Below are positions 35,851 through 46,933 of a stretch of DNA of 64,000 bases, in pieces. The DNA is taken from contig NW_020800094.1 in NCBI RefSeq assembly GCF_003590095.1, positions 124,001 through 188,000 on the forward strand. The letters run 5' to 3'. The translations under genes were made by a program, and so were the position numbers. Under the pieces are notes generated by a model that ran no database searches, was not told the DNA's origin, and saw only the letters and a program-made list of their open reading frames with translations. The stretch comes from Trichoplusia ni (taxonomy: Eukaryota; Arthropoda; Insecta; Lepidoptera; Noctuidae). Each line of letters opens with the position of its first letter. The stretch's first letter is position 1.

Positions 35851-38159
35851 GTGTAGTGACATCTAGTGCGGTTCGTGACAAACAGTGAATCAATGCGTGT
35901 GAACGTGAAAAGTTGGAGTATATTGTCCTCTCATCTCATTTTGTAAGTGTTTTCTATGATTTATATTAGAATTTTGGCGCTGAGTATACGTTGGGGTATT
36001 AGAGAGATATGACCGCGCTTGATTTCTCTACCACATTGTAACGTTGCGTCTATGGACAGCTTACTAATTGTCTATGGACGCGGCGACAGTAGTCCACCCT
36101 AATGCCAAAACGAAAAATGTGAGAGGCTACGTGAGATTCCCTCTCGATCGCCATAGCTGGCGGCTGCTGCCACGACTAACATGTAATTAAACCCCAATCT
36201 TGGGGGTCACCCTACGGGTTGCGTCACCCTACGGGTTACCGCCGTCCCACTACTTTCTGCGGGTCCCGCTCTCCAGCCGGCAGCTTGGCACCTACTGGTG
36301 GCCGCGGCCGTTGTCACGCCAGCGACCCCAGCCTCTGGGCAGCTTCAGCCAGCTTCCGTGCAGCTTCAGCCAGCTCACCGGTCACCCTACGTGGACCCCC
36401 CAGGGACGGTACCCTCTTACTCATATAAGAGCGAGAACTCAATTACCTGTGCCACAAACCCGCGACCTAGCCGGACCTAGTTTTATTAAAGATCTGTATG
36501 AGACCTACCTTTTGTTTTGGCATTAGGGTGGACTACTGTCGCCGCGTCCATAGACAATTAGTAAGCTGTCGATAGACGCAACGTTACAACATATTAAATA
36601 AAACATTTGTTGTGGCTCCATTGTTTTTTTACGTCGCGGTTTCTCGTGAGATGCTTCGCCCGATTACCGGCAACCAATATTTAACTGCGTTCGTTAAATA
36701 AAAGGCTACAAGAACCTTAACTTTTACATTATTCTAGAAAAAAAGTTGCATCTTAATAGAGAAACGCAATGTTCAAGAGATTATCGTGTTACTGACACGG
36801 CTGCTAGATTGGAGTTTTATTTCATTGCGTTTAGAGTTGCTATTTCTATAGTGACTTGGCAAGTTGTGTGTGAATGATTTCTTCTCCGTATAGTCAAGCG
36901 TGGTCTTATTGGCGGTCAATTGTATCCTTCGTATGCCTAGCGCCTTTGCGGTCCAGCACCAATAAATTAGGCTCGATATTTCTCTCATTAATTCATTGTT
37001 AGATGGATATTTTATTTTAGTTGTGATTTTAAGAGTATAATGATTTTATTTACTTGAATATTTCACTGACACTTGTTTTTTTGTATTATATTTTATTATG
37101 GTTGTAGCAATTTGATACTGTAGCTAATGTTAGTAAGAATGTTTTTTTTTTTGTAGAATTATGTTAGTAGCTTATTTAGAAGAATTTTGTCCCATGGTAG
37201 TTTTTAGTAGTAGAATTGCACTTTGTCTGTAAAACCAAGAAAAATATTCTAAATTTATACTCAGGCTGTGATTTCAAAAGTTTCTTGTGTATTGATTCAC
37301 TGTTCATCTAAAACTGGCCTGACAAGTTTCCTATTGGGTTATATTTTATTTATGTGTAGCAAATGTTACATTTTCTCCAATACGAAAATAGAACCCTATA
37401 AGAAAGTTGTTGAATAAATATTTTTTGTAATATATTATATAAACTAGTTAATAATAATAATATATTGTGGCATTAATATAAATACACAAAAAGAACCGAA
37501 TATATTTAGCATGCTGTGTGTTTGTATTAATGTGAAGTAGGTAAAGTATTTTGGACTTTATTTCCTGTTATCATGGTTTTAATTCAATAGGATATGCTAT
37601 GTCTTTCTTCGAAGACGCATACAGTACAGTTTTAGCTTTTTATATACATACTTATATAGTGGAAATAAGGTCCAAAATTGAATACGTCATTTCACAGTTA
37701 TGATAGAAACGCCTTGACAGCGGGCGAGAGATATCTAGGATTAATTATTTTGATGTAATCCAGTCTCCTCACACAGTTTATTCTGATTTAAGACTGATGC
37801 CCCCGCTTACTGGCGCGACGCAAATCATCACGCAATATTAATGTTATTATAATGGGTGGCAAAGAACTCGACCAACAGTTGGATTCAAATTTGATTGACA
37901 AGCAATAAAACAGTCGTGATATCACACGCAAGCACACAGACTTGTGTCGAAGCGAGACAACCGACTCTTTCTGTAGTACAACATCTCGTTTCCACAACTG
38001 CAACAGTCGCACTCAGTTGTCTTCTGCACTATTAAGTCAAGTCCTTTGCTCCCCTTATAACTGTCTTGTAACATAAAAAATGATGTTTAGTATAAAATTT
38101 ATAAATCGACTGACTTCGAATAAAAAATAGTCGATCATTAAGAATATCGTGTTCCTTCT
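35851..38159. other. NELF-A 3' region up to the viral-like ORF
   Basis: The first 185 bases after the NELF-A stop precede the long-TIR element at 36036-36589. Canonical AATAAA hexamers occur just past that element (about 36596) and again near 36697 and 37413, so the element may sit within the NELF-A 3' UTR. From about 36600 to 38159 the sequence is AT-rich without a supportable gene. Confidence 0.5.
36036..36589. mobile_element. 554-bp element with 76-bp terminal inverted repeats
   Basis: The ends 36036-36111 and 36514-36589 are reverse complements with a single clear mismatch. Each begins TTGTAACGTTGCGTCTAT. Within each arm GTCTATGGAC (or a one-base variant) occurs twice. The interior is GC-rich, with a duplicated CACCCTACGGGTT and CAGCTTCAGCCAGCT-type repeats, quite unlike the AT-rich flanks. 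The one long interior ORF (36200-36526) has no recognisable domain and is probably accidental. This is most likely a non-autonomous DNA transposon; no target-site duplication is obvious. Confidence 0.8.
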
Positions 38160-39800
38160 CTAAATGAAAGATTTGCGTAAAATTAAATATTTTAAGTGTT
38201 CTTTGCATATAATTTTAGGCGCGTAATTATTATAATGTTGCCACATGTATGAAAAGATATTGTAAGTGATATAATTACGTGCTTTAGCCCGTTCGCGGGG
38301 TGACTTAAGTCTCCGATTCCCGCCGATTTTATTATCCAAGTATGCCTGCAAATGTACATAGAACCGCTTTGATTCCACTTTTAAACTTCTATAAAAAGCA
38401 GCCAGTGCATGAAGAGTTAAGCCTCCTTGAATGGCTTGGGGTGTCTCCGCATTCATGTGCTTATAGAACGCATCAATGTAGGTTACTGCCCTTTTCCCTG
38501 CGAAGACTTGTTTACAACGAATTTGAAATGCCGATTCCGTAAGTAATCCTGTCACGTTAGCTTGTGCCATTTTCGCATACAAGCGCTGTTGTGGGAGTCT
38601 GATGATCTTACTAGTTTTCCCTGAGCTTCTAAATTTATCAGCTATGTCTGACCTGAGCTTCCATGGAGTTTTCATATCAGTAACTGTCTGAAGAACACCC
38701 AGATCTTCATTTTGGGTCCCAAATATGGCATGATATATTACTTGACCCGCTGAAATATCGTCCATAGCTGTTTCAAGTTTCCAAGGGATTCTCGACCACA
38801 TTTTGTATACCTTCCACATCCCTTTTCCTGAAAAATCTATCTCTGATGGTTGGAGTAGGGCACTTGGTCGGGAAATGCCACACACCTTAAGTTGTTCTCG
38901 TGATGCTAGAACAAATAGTATAAAATTCAGAGGAAAGAAAGCTCTTTGTGCGCTCCGGGCACCTGCTATGAGAATCATATCTGCAAAGGCGCTCAAAGCC
39001 GGTGCAACTTCCTCTGCTCTTCTGCCCTGCATGGCATTGCCCATATTCAAAGCATTGGGGATGTGCACAAGATCTCTCTTTACTGCCTCTATCCATTTCG
39101 CTCTATATGGATCTCTTGACTTATAAGCAGCAAACACTGCTGTTAGCGGGCCCAAAGTCTGAGCCATCGCAGATCTTTTCTCTGGCTTATAAGTGGAGCC
39201 CTCCAACAAGACATGATGAGCTGGAGTGAGACCATATTGTGCAATATCTACATAATCTGTTGTATTCCCTCTTTTCCCTACCGGAATCCCAGACACTCCC
39301 ACTCGTATTTCATCATATCTCATTTTGAAAGCTGATAATATGTTGAACAATGGGTTTCCTATCCCGTACCAATGGGAGTTATCTGTCCTATTTGAGGGAG
39401 TATATTCCAACCCTACCTTGTGTGCTTCTGCCCGCATCAAATCAGTGACAACTTTGTATAAAATGTTGTGGCTAATCGGTCCAATGGTTACAGTTGCAGT
39501 CAACCCCATATTAGGATGAGTTGACATCATGAAGTTGGCCATCTTCCTAAGGATATTATGGCCCTCTTGCAGAATGCTCATTACTTGGTGACTCACAGTT
39601 ATATTGTCCAGTGCATCACACATTTTCAGGTGCTCATACAACTTAAAAGCACTATTCACAATATACCTTAAGACTTTCTCTTTCGTGGCACTATCCAAAT
39701 TAATCCTCGGCCTTTTGGGGTCCGATATCTCAGAGTCATTATTGTCAGCATCTACTGTCCTTTTCCGACTTGAACTGGCACCTGGTTGGTCCACTTCCAT
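38160..39800 (-). CDS. endogenous orthomyxovirus-like nucleoprotein (intact ORF)
   Basis: This single uninterrupted ORF of 546 codons has no introns and resembles no host gene I know. Its size fits an orthomyxovirus nucleoprotein (roughly 500-550 residues), the RNA-coating protein of segmented negative-strand viruses. Residues 264-296 (EVAPALSAFADMILI, then a GARSAQR segment and FFPL) align by eye with the central conserved helix region of orthomyxovirus NP. The N terminus carries a bipartite nuclear localisation pattern (R12-K13-R14, then K29-R30-P31-R32), as expected for a virus replicating in the nucleus. The C-terminal half is basic. The start has an A at -3. No other viral gene is next to it, and no poly(A) tract or target duplication is evident. 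A quaranjavirus-like source is my best guess; another negative-strand NP family remains possible. The assignment is from pattern recognition, not from a search. Confidence 0.6.
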   Translation of the reverse strand: MEVDQPGASSSRKRTVDADNNDSEISDPKRPRINLDSATKEKVLRYIVNSAFKLYEHLKMCDALDNITVSHQVMSILQEGHNILRKMANFMMSTHPNMGLTATVTIGPISHNILYKVVTDLMRAEAHKVGLEYTPSNRTDNSHWYGIGNPLFNILSAFKMRYDEIRVGVSGIPVGKRGNTTDYVDIAQYGLTPAHHVLLEGSTYKPEKRSAMAQTLGPLTAVFAAYKSRDPYRAKWIEAVKRDLVHIPNALNMGNAMQGRRAEEVAPALSAFADMILIAGARSAQRAFFPLNFILFVLASREQLKVCGISRPSALLQPSEIDFSGKGMWKVYKMWSRIPWKLETAMDDISAGQVIYHAIFGTQNEDLGVLQTVTDMKTPWKLRSDIADKFRSSGKTSKIIRLPQQRLYAKMAQANVTGLLTESAFQIRCKQVFAGKRAVTYIDAFYKHMNAETPQAIQGGLTLHALAAFYRSLKVESKRFYVHLQAYLDNKIGGNRRLKSPRERAKARNYITYNIFSYMWQHYNNYAPKIICKEHLKYLILRKSFI

Positions 39801-42800
39801 TTTACTTGAGAGTTTTCAATTGAATTGGGTTTTCTGACAAGTCTGTTTATACATAACCATTTTTTAATTTGTACATCTTGAATTAATGGGTATCGAAGAC
39901 TTGTCGCAACGCGTCCGAGGCCTTAAGCCTACCTGGCAACATTGAAAACCCTTCTTTTAAGTTTTGATCTCACAGGTATGTGACATATAATTGGACATTA
40001 CTTTCCGTATATAATTTCTAGTGCCAAACTAAGTTTCAGAAACGTCTTGACATATTATTAGTTTCGTGAGTTAGTTTGTGTAAAAAGTTTATGTATATTA
40101 GACTAGCTTCTGTTTTACATAGAGTTGAGTATTAATATATGCCTACAGAGCCTTTCTACGATACTAAGGATAGTTCAAATATCTACTTGCATGTTTTGTG
40201 TGGAATTGGCATTTTATCCCTGGCTAGCTAAATTTAATGTTAATATTTTAACACATAAAATTTAAGCAGATATATTATATGTATAAAGTAATGGTTTAAT
40301 GAATGATTCGTTTGATAAAATATTTTTGTACTTGTATCCACAAAAACATGCAAGCGATATTATAGTTGGGTTGCATAAGGCTGCACTGTAGTGCCGTGGC
40401 AATAATCGTGTTTGGTGTTCTCGGTAAGCTGTAACATGCAATAAGAAACACATTTGACCATCTGGCCATTGTATTCAGCAGGTAGGAAATCAGGAAAAGT
40501 TCGTTTACATATGGGAAGCAGACGCAGAGTAAGTAAGGAACTGATATTAATCCTTGGGCTGGATTCGGCAGTCTCCGAATAGAAAGTAATGTAAATAAGC
40601 CTTAACTATTTTCCTGACTGTTCGAATGCTAGTATACTGACGCCCAAATACGAGTCTAATAAAATATTTAAGCCGTTTTAGACAATGCGAGTATTAACAT
40701 GTAAGTTACGGTGCATTGACGTCTATGCTCAACTTTTGATTGTCGTATTATCCAGCAATGTACCACAACTTGTACGACATTTCTAGTACCGTATAAGTAA
40801 GTTTTAATTCGCAATTATTCAATAACACGATAACTAAAACTGCATTTAATTCTCAATAGATGGCGTAGTGAGCGCTAATGATATTGCTACGTGGTCAGAA
40901 GCAAAAATATTATGACTCCATCGTGCCAAAGGCAATGCAGCGTAGTCTTATGTATCCCAACTGTTAGTGCGAAGAGAGTGAGCTAAATCAGCGCGGAATA
41001 TGCTTTAGATGTTAATCCTGTAATAAATGACCAATTTGTGCGATGTAAGATTGTTAGTGAATGTTGATAATCGCGTTATGTAGTGTAATAGTTTTACGGA
41101 ACGTCAATTTACGCAACGTTTTTAATGCGGATCGGATCGAGTATACACGATACTTATTAAAGAATAAAGAATCTGGTTTCTTATACGAATCGTTTAAACG
41201 GACCCCGGGCAGTCAAACACCGTATGTAAATACTGTTAAAAAAAACTATCAGATACTAAATTTATTATATACAGTAAAGAAATAATGTAGGTACCATGTT
41301 CTTTTTTGGTTACGTGGGTCTGTCCTCTTGGACTCCCTTCACACCTTGACACCTCCTGGTCGCCTTCTCGGGGGAGGAAGCGAGCAGTTTCAGTGTTAGT
41401 AGTCAGTAAGTTGGTGCAGTAGCTAGCATTTTTTTGGGAACATCCCAAAAAGTGTTTCTTAAGAAATTCACTCAGTTATTGAACAAAAGAGGTATTTAAA
41501 ATGATCGGGTTCTGTTTATTCGAGTTGTATCAGTAGCAATTTTGAGAGAAAATGTTCTTAAAACATTTTAATTCAATGTTTTAATGCATGAAGCTCCCCA
41601 CACTTGATTTAAATAGTCATCGTGTATACTTAGATCTTGAGGTCGAGGGTAATAGTCGTTACTTAGTTCTTTGATGATAAAAAAATCACTTGTATCACTG
41701 TAGATGTAGTACGTTGGGTTGTCGAAAAGAACCAGAAAAAGTACTAAGTGACGTCTCTTAGTTTCACCCCAAATGCTCTTTTGCGAATAAGTAGTTAAAA
41801 ATTATAAAAATCATGCCTTGTTCTCCTCGTTAAGAGGTATATTCTAATCTGCCTCAAACTAAGAAACGACATAACTTACATAATATAACAATTTACCTTA
41901 AATTTTATATTATATAAATAATTTCGTGGAACCAACAATAAATAGAAAGTAAATTATTTTCTAAACAATGTCAAAAGTACTTTAGTATAATAGCGATGTT
42001 TGTAAGTTTTTGTATGAACCAAAATAATTGTTAGTTACGCGGTGAGGTTGGATCAGAGTTTATAGTGCGAGCATGGTGCCTTTGTATAATATGCCTTATA
42101 GATAGTCGCAGTGACAAATGTATCATAGTTTCAAGACGCAAGTTATATTATAAGTTTCAGTGGAGTATTGGAGTAAACGACTAGTCCGTTTATTGAAAGT
42201 ATTATAAAGTAAAGGCCTTAGTATGCATTTACGTTAAATATTTAAAATGCTTCTAAATGATCGATAAATAAATCGCATTGTATTAAACTGTGATCCAATT
42301 TCACGTTTATTCGTTCCATGCTATTTTGAGAGCTATTTAATTCGATTATTGAAATTTTTGATACAGAACGATACCATAGTTGGCTCTAAAAGTACCGTAA
42401 TTATGATACACGAAAAAATCAAATTTGCAGAAATTTTATAAAATTAAACTCATGTTTATTAATTTTAACTCCATGCAGTAGTACCACATTCAATATAAGT
42501 CTCGTTAATAATGGTTTACGCAGAAAACTCGAGCAAGTAATTATATTCCAATAATCCTTTTTGGATGTCCATGCTATCATAATGTTGGTAAATTGTCAAT
42601 TTGGATAATTAAACTCCCCTCAATACGTGTGGAAAATTGCGCTCTGCAAGCACTAGTTACATTGGTTAATTATTATTGTGGTACTACTAAACATTTCCTT
42701 ATTTCTTTCACCTCATTATAACAGTTATATAAGTTAATTTTATAAATAACTCTCAATATATTTTGGACTAAGGATTAAGCAATTTAAGTTTTTCTATTGG

Positions 42801-42990
42801 TAAGCAGATGTGTGAGTTCATAAGAACCGTGTTATTTTAGTATTCGCGTTAATTCTAAGTTTTGTTGTACTATGTTTTTTTTCTATAGATATTTAATATC
42901 CACATTGTATATAGTAGATAGTACAAAAATATAAAATGAAAAAGTTAAAAATTATTTTGTGATTTTTATTTGTTTTCTTATAAAGACTAT
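39801..42990. other. intergenic region between the viral-like ORF and the membrane-protein gene
   Basis: These 3.2 kb of AT-rich DNA have no supportable gene. The segment at about 41290-41450 is more GC-rich and looks like a repeat fragment of unknown family. Nothing resembling further viral genes was seen beside the nucleoprotein-like ORF. Confidence 0.5.
42965..42970 (-). terminator. poly(A) signal of the membrane-protein gene
   Basis: AATAAA on the minus strand lies about 20 bases after the stop at 42991-42993. This close spacing supports the last exon assigned to the gene. Confidence 0.55.
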
Positions 42991-45068
42991 TTACAATATA
43001 GAAGATTCGCCGTTGAGGTGTTTTCTATATGTGTCCACTAGAGGTAAGCAGCGGAATACCACTGAAATGAAAGAATAAAAATATATTAAAAACCATCAGA
43101 TTGTGTGCAACAAATCCTACTAAACGAGAAAGTTTGCATGTGTGGATGTTTGTTTCTCTGCCATGCCAAAATCACTAAACGTATCTATAGTTATATAGTT
43201 TATAGTTTAAAACCAGTATTAAAATGTAGGATAGTTATATCCCGATTGTATGTTCTCGTTCCCACGGGATCATTGTCGATCTGTAGCCCGGCGGCCGGCC
43301 GGCCGGTTATAATTCAGTTATGTAAGACATTCATAAAAGTATAATCAGTTTTAAATAATGATGATAAAATATACAGTAAATAACTAACTAGATAATATTG
43401 AATTTAAGAGTTTTTGAGGTATTGTTTGCTAATCTAGACAACCGTATAATGTATGTAAAAATATAAGTCAAGATTCTATCTTAGTATAATATATGAATCA
43501 GTACAGTGTAACTTTGGGGTACGCCTATGTCCAATAGAAAACCACAACAGACTGAGTTGATCAATTGTTTGTAAATAAATATGATAACTTACTAAACAAG
43601 AAGCCGACTTCAGTGACGAAGCCGATGAGGCTGATGGAGCCCATGTTCTTGTATTTGAAGAGGAAGTCCACGATAGTCACTATGAGGCCCATCACCACGA
43701 AACCCAGGGTGTACCACACGTACACTTGCACTAGGATGGCGTTCTCCTGAATACAACGATCAAAGTTATATTATTCGTGAAATATCGGTTACATAATGCA
43801 CAGGTAAAACTAAAAATCATGCTTAATTCATAGAGGACAGTCGGAAAATGTGTCTGACTTTACCGTGTTTGATTTACATGTTATGATTTCTCTATGACAT
43901 GTAACACACTTACATTGGAGTACATACAATGCATTACAAAAATAAGAAATAACCATATAAGTACATAAGTAAACAATTAAATAGGAGGACACTGCTTAGG
44001 ATTATTTTAATAGTAACTTTCGTCAGGATCTTACATGTGATACAAAAGTTTACTCACATATTTTGATATTCGTGAAGAAAAAATCTACATAACTAAATCA
44101 ACCCTTTCGTTGTGATTCTAAGAAGTTATAATAAATGAAAAGATATTTACAATATTGTCAACAAGCTACCTATAAAAAATACCTACGAAAAGTTATATTT
44201 TTTTCCATCACTTAAAATCTTGCACAACTTGTGGGATAGCTATGTCCATTAATGGATAATAATTTCGTTCTTTTGGATTTATTGATTGATTGATAAAAAA
44301 CCGGGATTGTCAAGAAGCACACATCTTCTTATCTTCAATACGAATATACTAGGTAACAGAACATAAAACCCCATACTAACAACGATGGAAGCCAGCAACA
44401 GCAGTAGATTAGCCATCTGGAACAGCGTGACAAGCAGTTGTCGCGCGCACTCCACCTGCGCGCCCACACCGCACTCGTTATACGGCGAGCAAGAGTCACT
44501 AGTCATCATGTCCAGAACACATGCTATCTGTAGAACATAACAAATAGTAGTTTAAATCGATACCACGGACGAATCGGTGCACGCACACATGCAACTATCG
44601 TTTACGCGGCTTACACAATAATTTAGTCCTAGTGATGCGGGGGTTTCACAAACATTCAGCACAAAGATACCCAGACTTAGGACAAACATTCGTAGATCAC
44701 ACATTGTTGATTGTCGTACGCGGGGTTCAAAACGATATGATTTATAGATAGAATATTTTGGATAGGAGTCGGGTAGATACACGGTAGGCACTTACAGTAT
44801 ACTGCTAGATAATACCACCATGTTATCTTCGGGGATCATAAATAAAATATTATACTCGATAGGTATGCTTATACTTTTCTACGATACCATATAACGTTCG
44901 GCACTCCGTGACTGCCACTCCTTAGTAATATTACGGAACCAGAGAAAGAATACTAGATACGAAAATACGAACCAAGCCAATGACAGAGATGAGGGCTATC
45001 ATACTCCTATGAGGTATACAGCAGCAGCTGCCGTCGCTACACTTTGACATCACCCCCAACTGATCCAT
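42991..45068 (-). CDS. four-helix insect membrane protein (DUF4728-like)
   Basis: Four exons are read on the minus strand: 45068 to about 44961, 44527 to about 44342, 43746-43593 and 43061-42991, giving about 172 residues in phase. The protein starts with a Cys-rich patch (CSDGSCCCIPHRS) followed by a hydrophobic helix, a motif common in a family of small insect tetraspan-like proteins. A Cys-containing loop follows, then helices around LLVTLFQMANLLLLLASIVV, VYVWYTLGFVVMGLIVTIV and SLIGFVTEVGFLF, and a short cytosolic tail (CLPLVDTYRKHL). The exon 3/4 junction is certain by phase (1 nt + 2 nt). The donors of exons 1 and 2 are weak (GTATCT, GTATTG) and may be off by some codons. Function is unknown; the family is only loosely related to lysosomal transmembrane proteins. 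The gene is divergent from Sil1. Confidence 0.7.
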
Positions 45069-45687
45069 GAGAGGCAAAAGTCCGTATTCACTTAAATGAA
45101 AATTAGCCTACTCATAGCGAATGATGCACTCGTCACTATAATAAACTATATAACACACGACTTCTATGACTATTACCCTATGACAATCTTAATTTATTGA
45201 CACTGACGGAAGAGAACACAGAATGTCGCACTATGCTTTCAAGTTGGTTCGATTCAAGTCTTTATTAATAAGATATTACATAAAAATATAAAAATGCAAT
45301 CTACACGTGCCTACAAAATCGTTTAAACGGTTTGAGTGCAGGAATGAGGGCCGCAGATTAAAGAATTATGATCAATTTAATAAGGCTAACATATACAGAG
45401 ACCTGCGGTTACATGCAATAATCCCTATAAGATCTCTATAGTTAGCGTAGTAAACTTATGATAAAGTCATATAAATATGATTTTAAGAATAATAGGACTG
45501 CACCAATTTCTTGAGAACATACTTCTTTCCCTAAAGTCTTAAAATACCATGGAGGTTTAACCAGTTATTTAATGAACTCCTTTACTTATTGACGGTTTGG
45601 CTTTTTATATGATTTGACATAACTTAAAAAAGTCAGGATTAATTAAAGCTTCAGTAAAACAATAAGATAATAATAGCAATAGGAAGA
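45069..45687. promoter_or_regulatory. divergent promoter region, membrane protein / Sil1
   Basis: These 619 bp separate the starts of two genes pointing away from each other. The stretch is AT-rich; no TATA box is placed correctly for either gene. Confidence 0.45.
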
Positions 45688-46909
45688 ATGTCGCGTCTTG
45701 TGAACTTGCTTTGTGCAACTGTGCTTCTTTTAAACTACGTAGCTTCGGAAATTACTGAGGATATATCTGAAACAGGTAACCTACTCAAATAATATTTATA
45801 TAGGTATATGTCCATGTCTTTAGGCCCATGCGACCTTGCTTAAAACTGATGTTTTATCTGTTCGTAAGGACCTATATGCGGGCCTATTTCTAAACTGGGG
45901 CATTGATTATAAAACTAAAATTTCAGGTCAACCCTATGATATATCTGAACAGGATTTATCTGAACAGGAGTTGATGCGAACTATCAATCCAGATATAGAA
46001 AAGGCCTTGGTGACGCTTGAAAACCTAGCAGCAGCTTCCGACAAAATAATACGGTTCGAGGACGCCCCTTTAGCAGACGCGAAAAAAATGTTCAGCGAAA
46101 TGGTCGAGATACTAGACAACATGATCGAAGCTGTCAAGAACTCTAACAACGCTTACAAATTCCTAAAGGCAAAGGGTCTCGACAGGATCGTCGCGCAGAA
46201 TCTAAAGGCAGAGAACGCTGCGGTTAAAGCCCGCATACTCATACTCTTGAAAGTCCTATTTGACGTCGCCCCCACTACAACAACCGCTCTCATCCCGATC
46301 ACTATAGTTGACAGGCTTTTAGACGTATTTGAGCAAGACAACCTCGGTCTTAAGGCACACGCTCTAGATGTATTATACGTATGGCTGCCAGACAACCCTC
46401 GCGTACAAGCTAGAGTAATGAAAATCAAAGGTTTAGCACCATTCTACGAGCAAGTCGGTAAACTAGACACGTCTGTTATAAAAACTCTTTTGGATCTCTT
46501 CAATATGATTTTGAAGGAGCACGTGACAGCTAGGAATGATGTCCAACGGACCATTGTTGATAATGACAAGATGAAGTTTTACACGCGCATAGGTTTGCTT
46601 GAGCATATGGCGACGCCTACGGTTTGTAATGGCCTGCTGAATATATTTTCTAAAACCTGGTCTTATAATACGCCAGACAACAATATTATAGTCACAGTTT
46701 TCGATATGATCAAGAATATTAAGCAGTTTTGTTTGAAGAACTATCGAGGGAAGCCGAAGGCGAAGAAACTGTTCAGTGCTCTACAAGAGTATGTGAAAGA
46801 GCCGGAGAATATTGAATACTTTCAGTCTAAGGGATTAAATGTCACCGATATTTCGCTCATGATTGAAGATTACGTCGACAAATTGAGGTATGTGAAAGAC
46901 GAAATGTAA
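45688..46909 (+). CDS. Sil1: SIL1, nucleotide exchange factor for BiP
   Basis: SIL1 acts in the endoplasmic reticulum lumen, releasing ADP from the Hsp70 chaperone BiP. Two exons, 45688-45775 and 45927-46909, join in phase (G + GT) for 356 residues. Residues 1 to about 20 form a signal peptide (MSRLVNLLCATVLLLNYVAS). The rest is an all-helical armadillo-like fold: a MFSEMVEILDNMIEAVKNS helix, then repeats including AVKARILILLKVLFDVAP and KAHALDVLYVWLPDNPRVQA, typical of the SIL1/HspBP1 family. The protein ends VKDEM, a KDEL-like tail that may serve in ER retrieval. Length is slightly below the usual 400-460. Taking the ORF start at 45836 instead would lose the signal peptide, so the two-exon model is preferred. 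Confidence 0.9.
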
Positions 46910-46927
46910 CCGACTTGACGAGTCCTC

Positions 46928-46933
46928 AATAAA
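46928..46933 (+). terminator. poly(A) signal of Sil1
   Basis: AATAAA lies 18 bases after the Sil1 stop. A GT-rich stretch (TAGTGTTTGTGTCTTG) follows about 17 bases later, the usual downstream element, so the 3' UTR is very short. Confidence 0.65.

Noticed and set aside
36200..36526. 108-codon ORF inside the long-TIR element
   Set aside because: No domain is recognisable and it arises from GC-rich repeats; there is no transposase signature.
38342..39519. Plus-strand ORFs opposite the viral-like ORF
   Set aside because: They are antisense shadows of the 546-codon minus-strand ORF and have no family resemblance.
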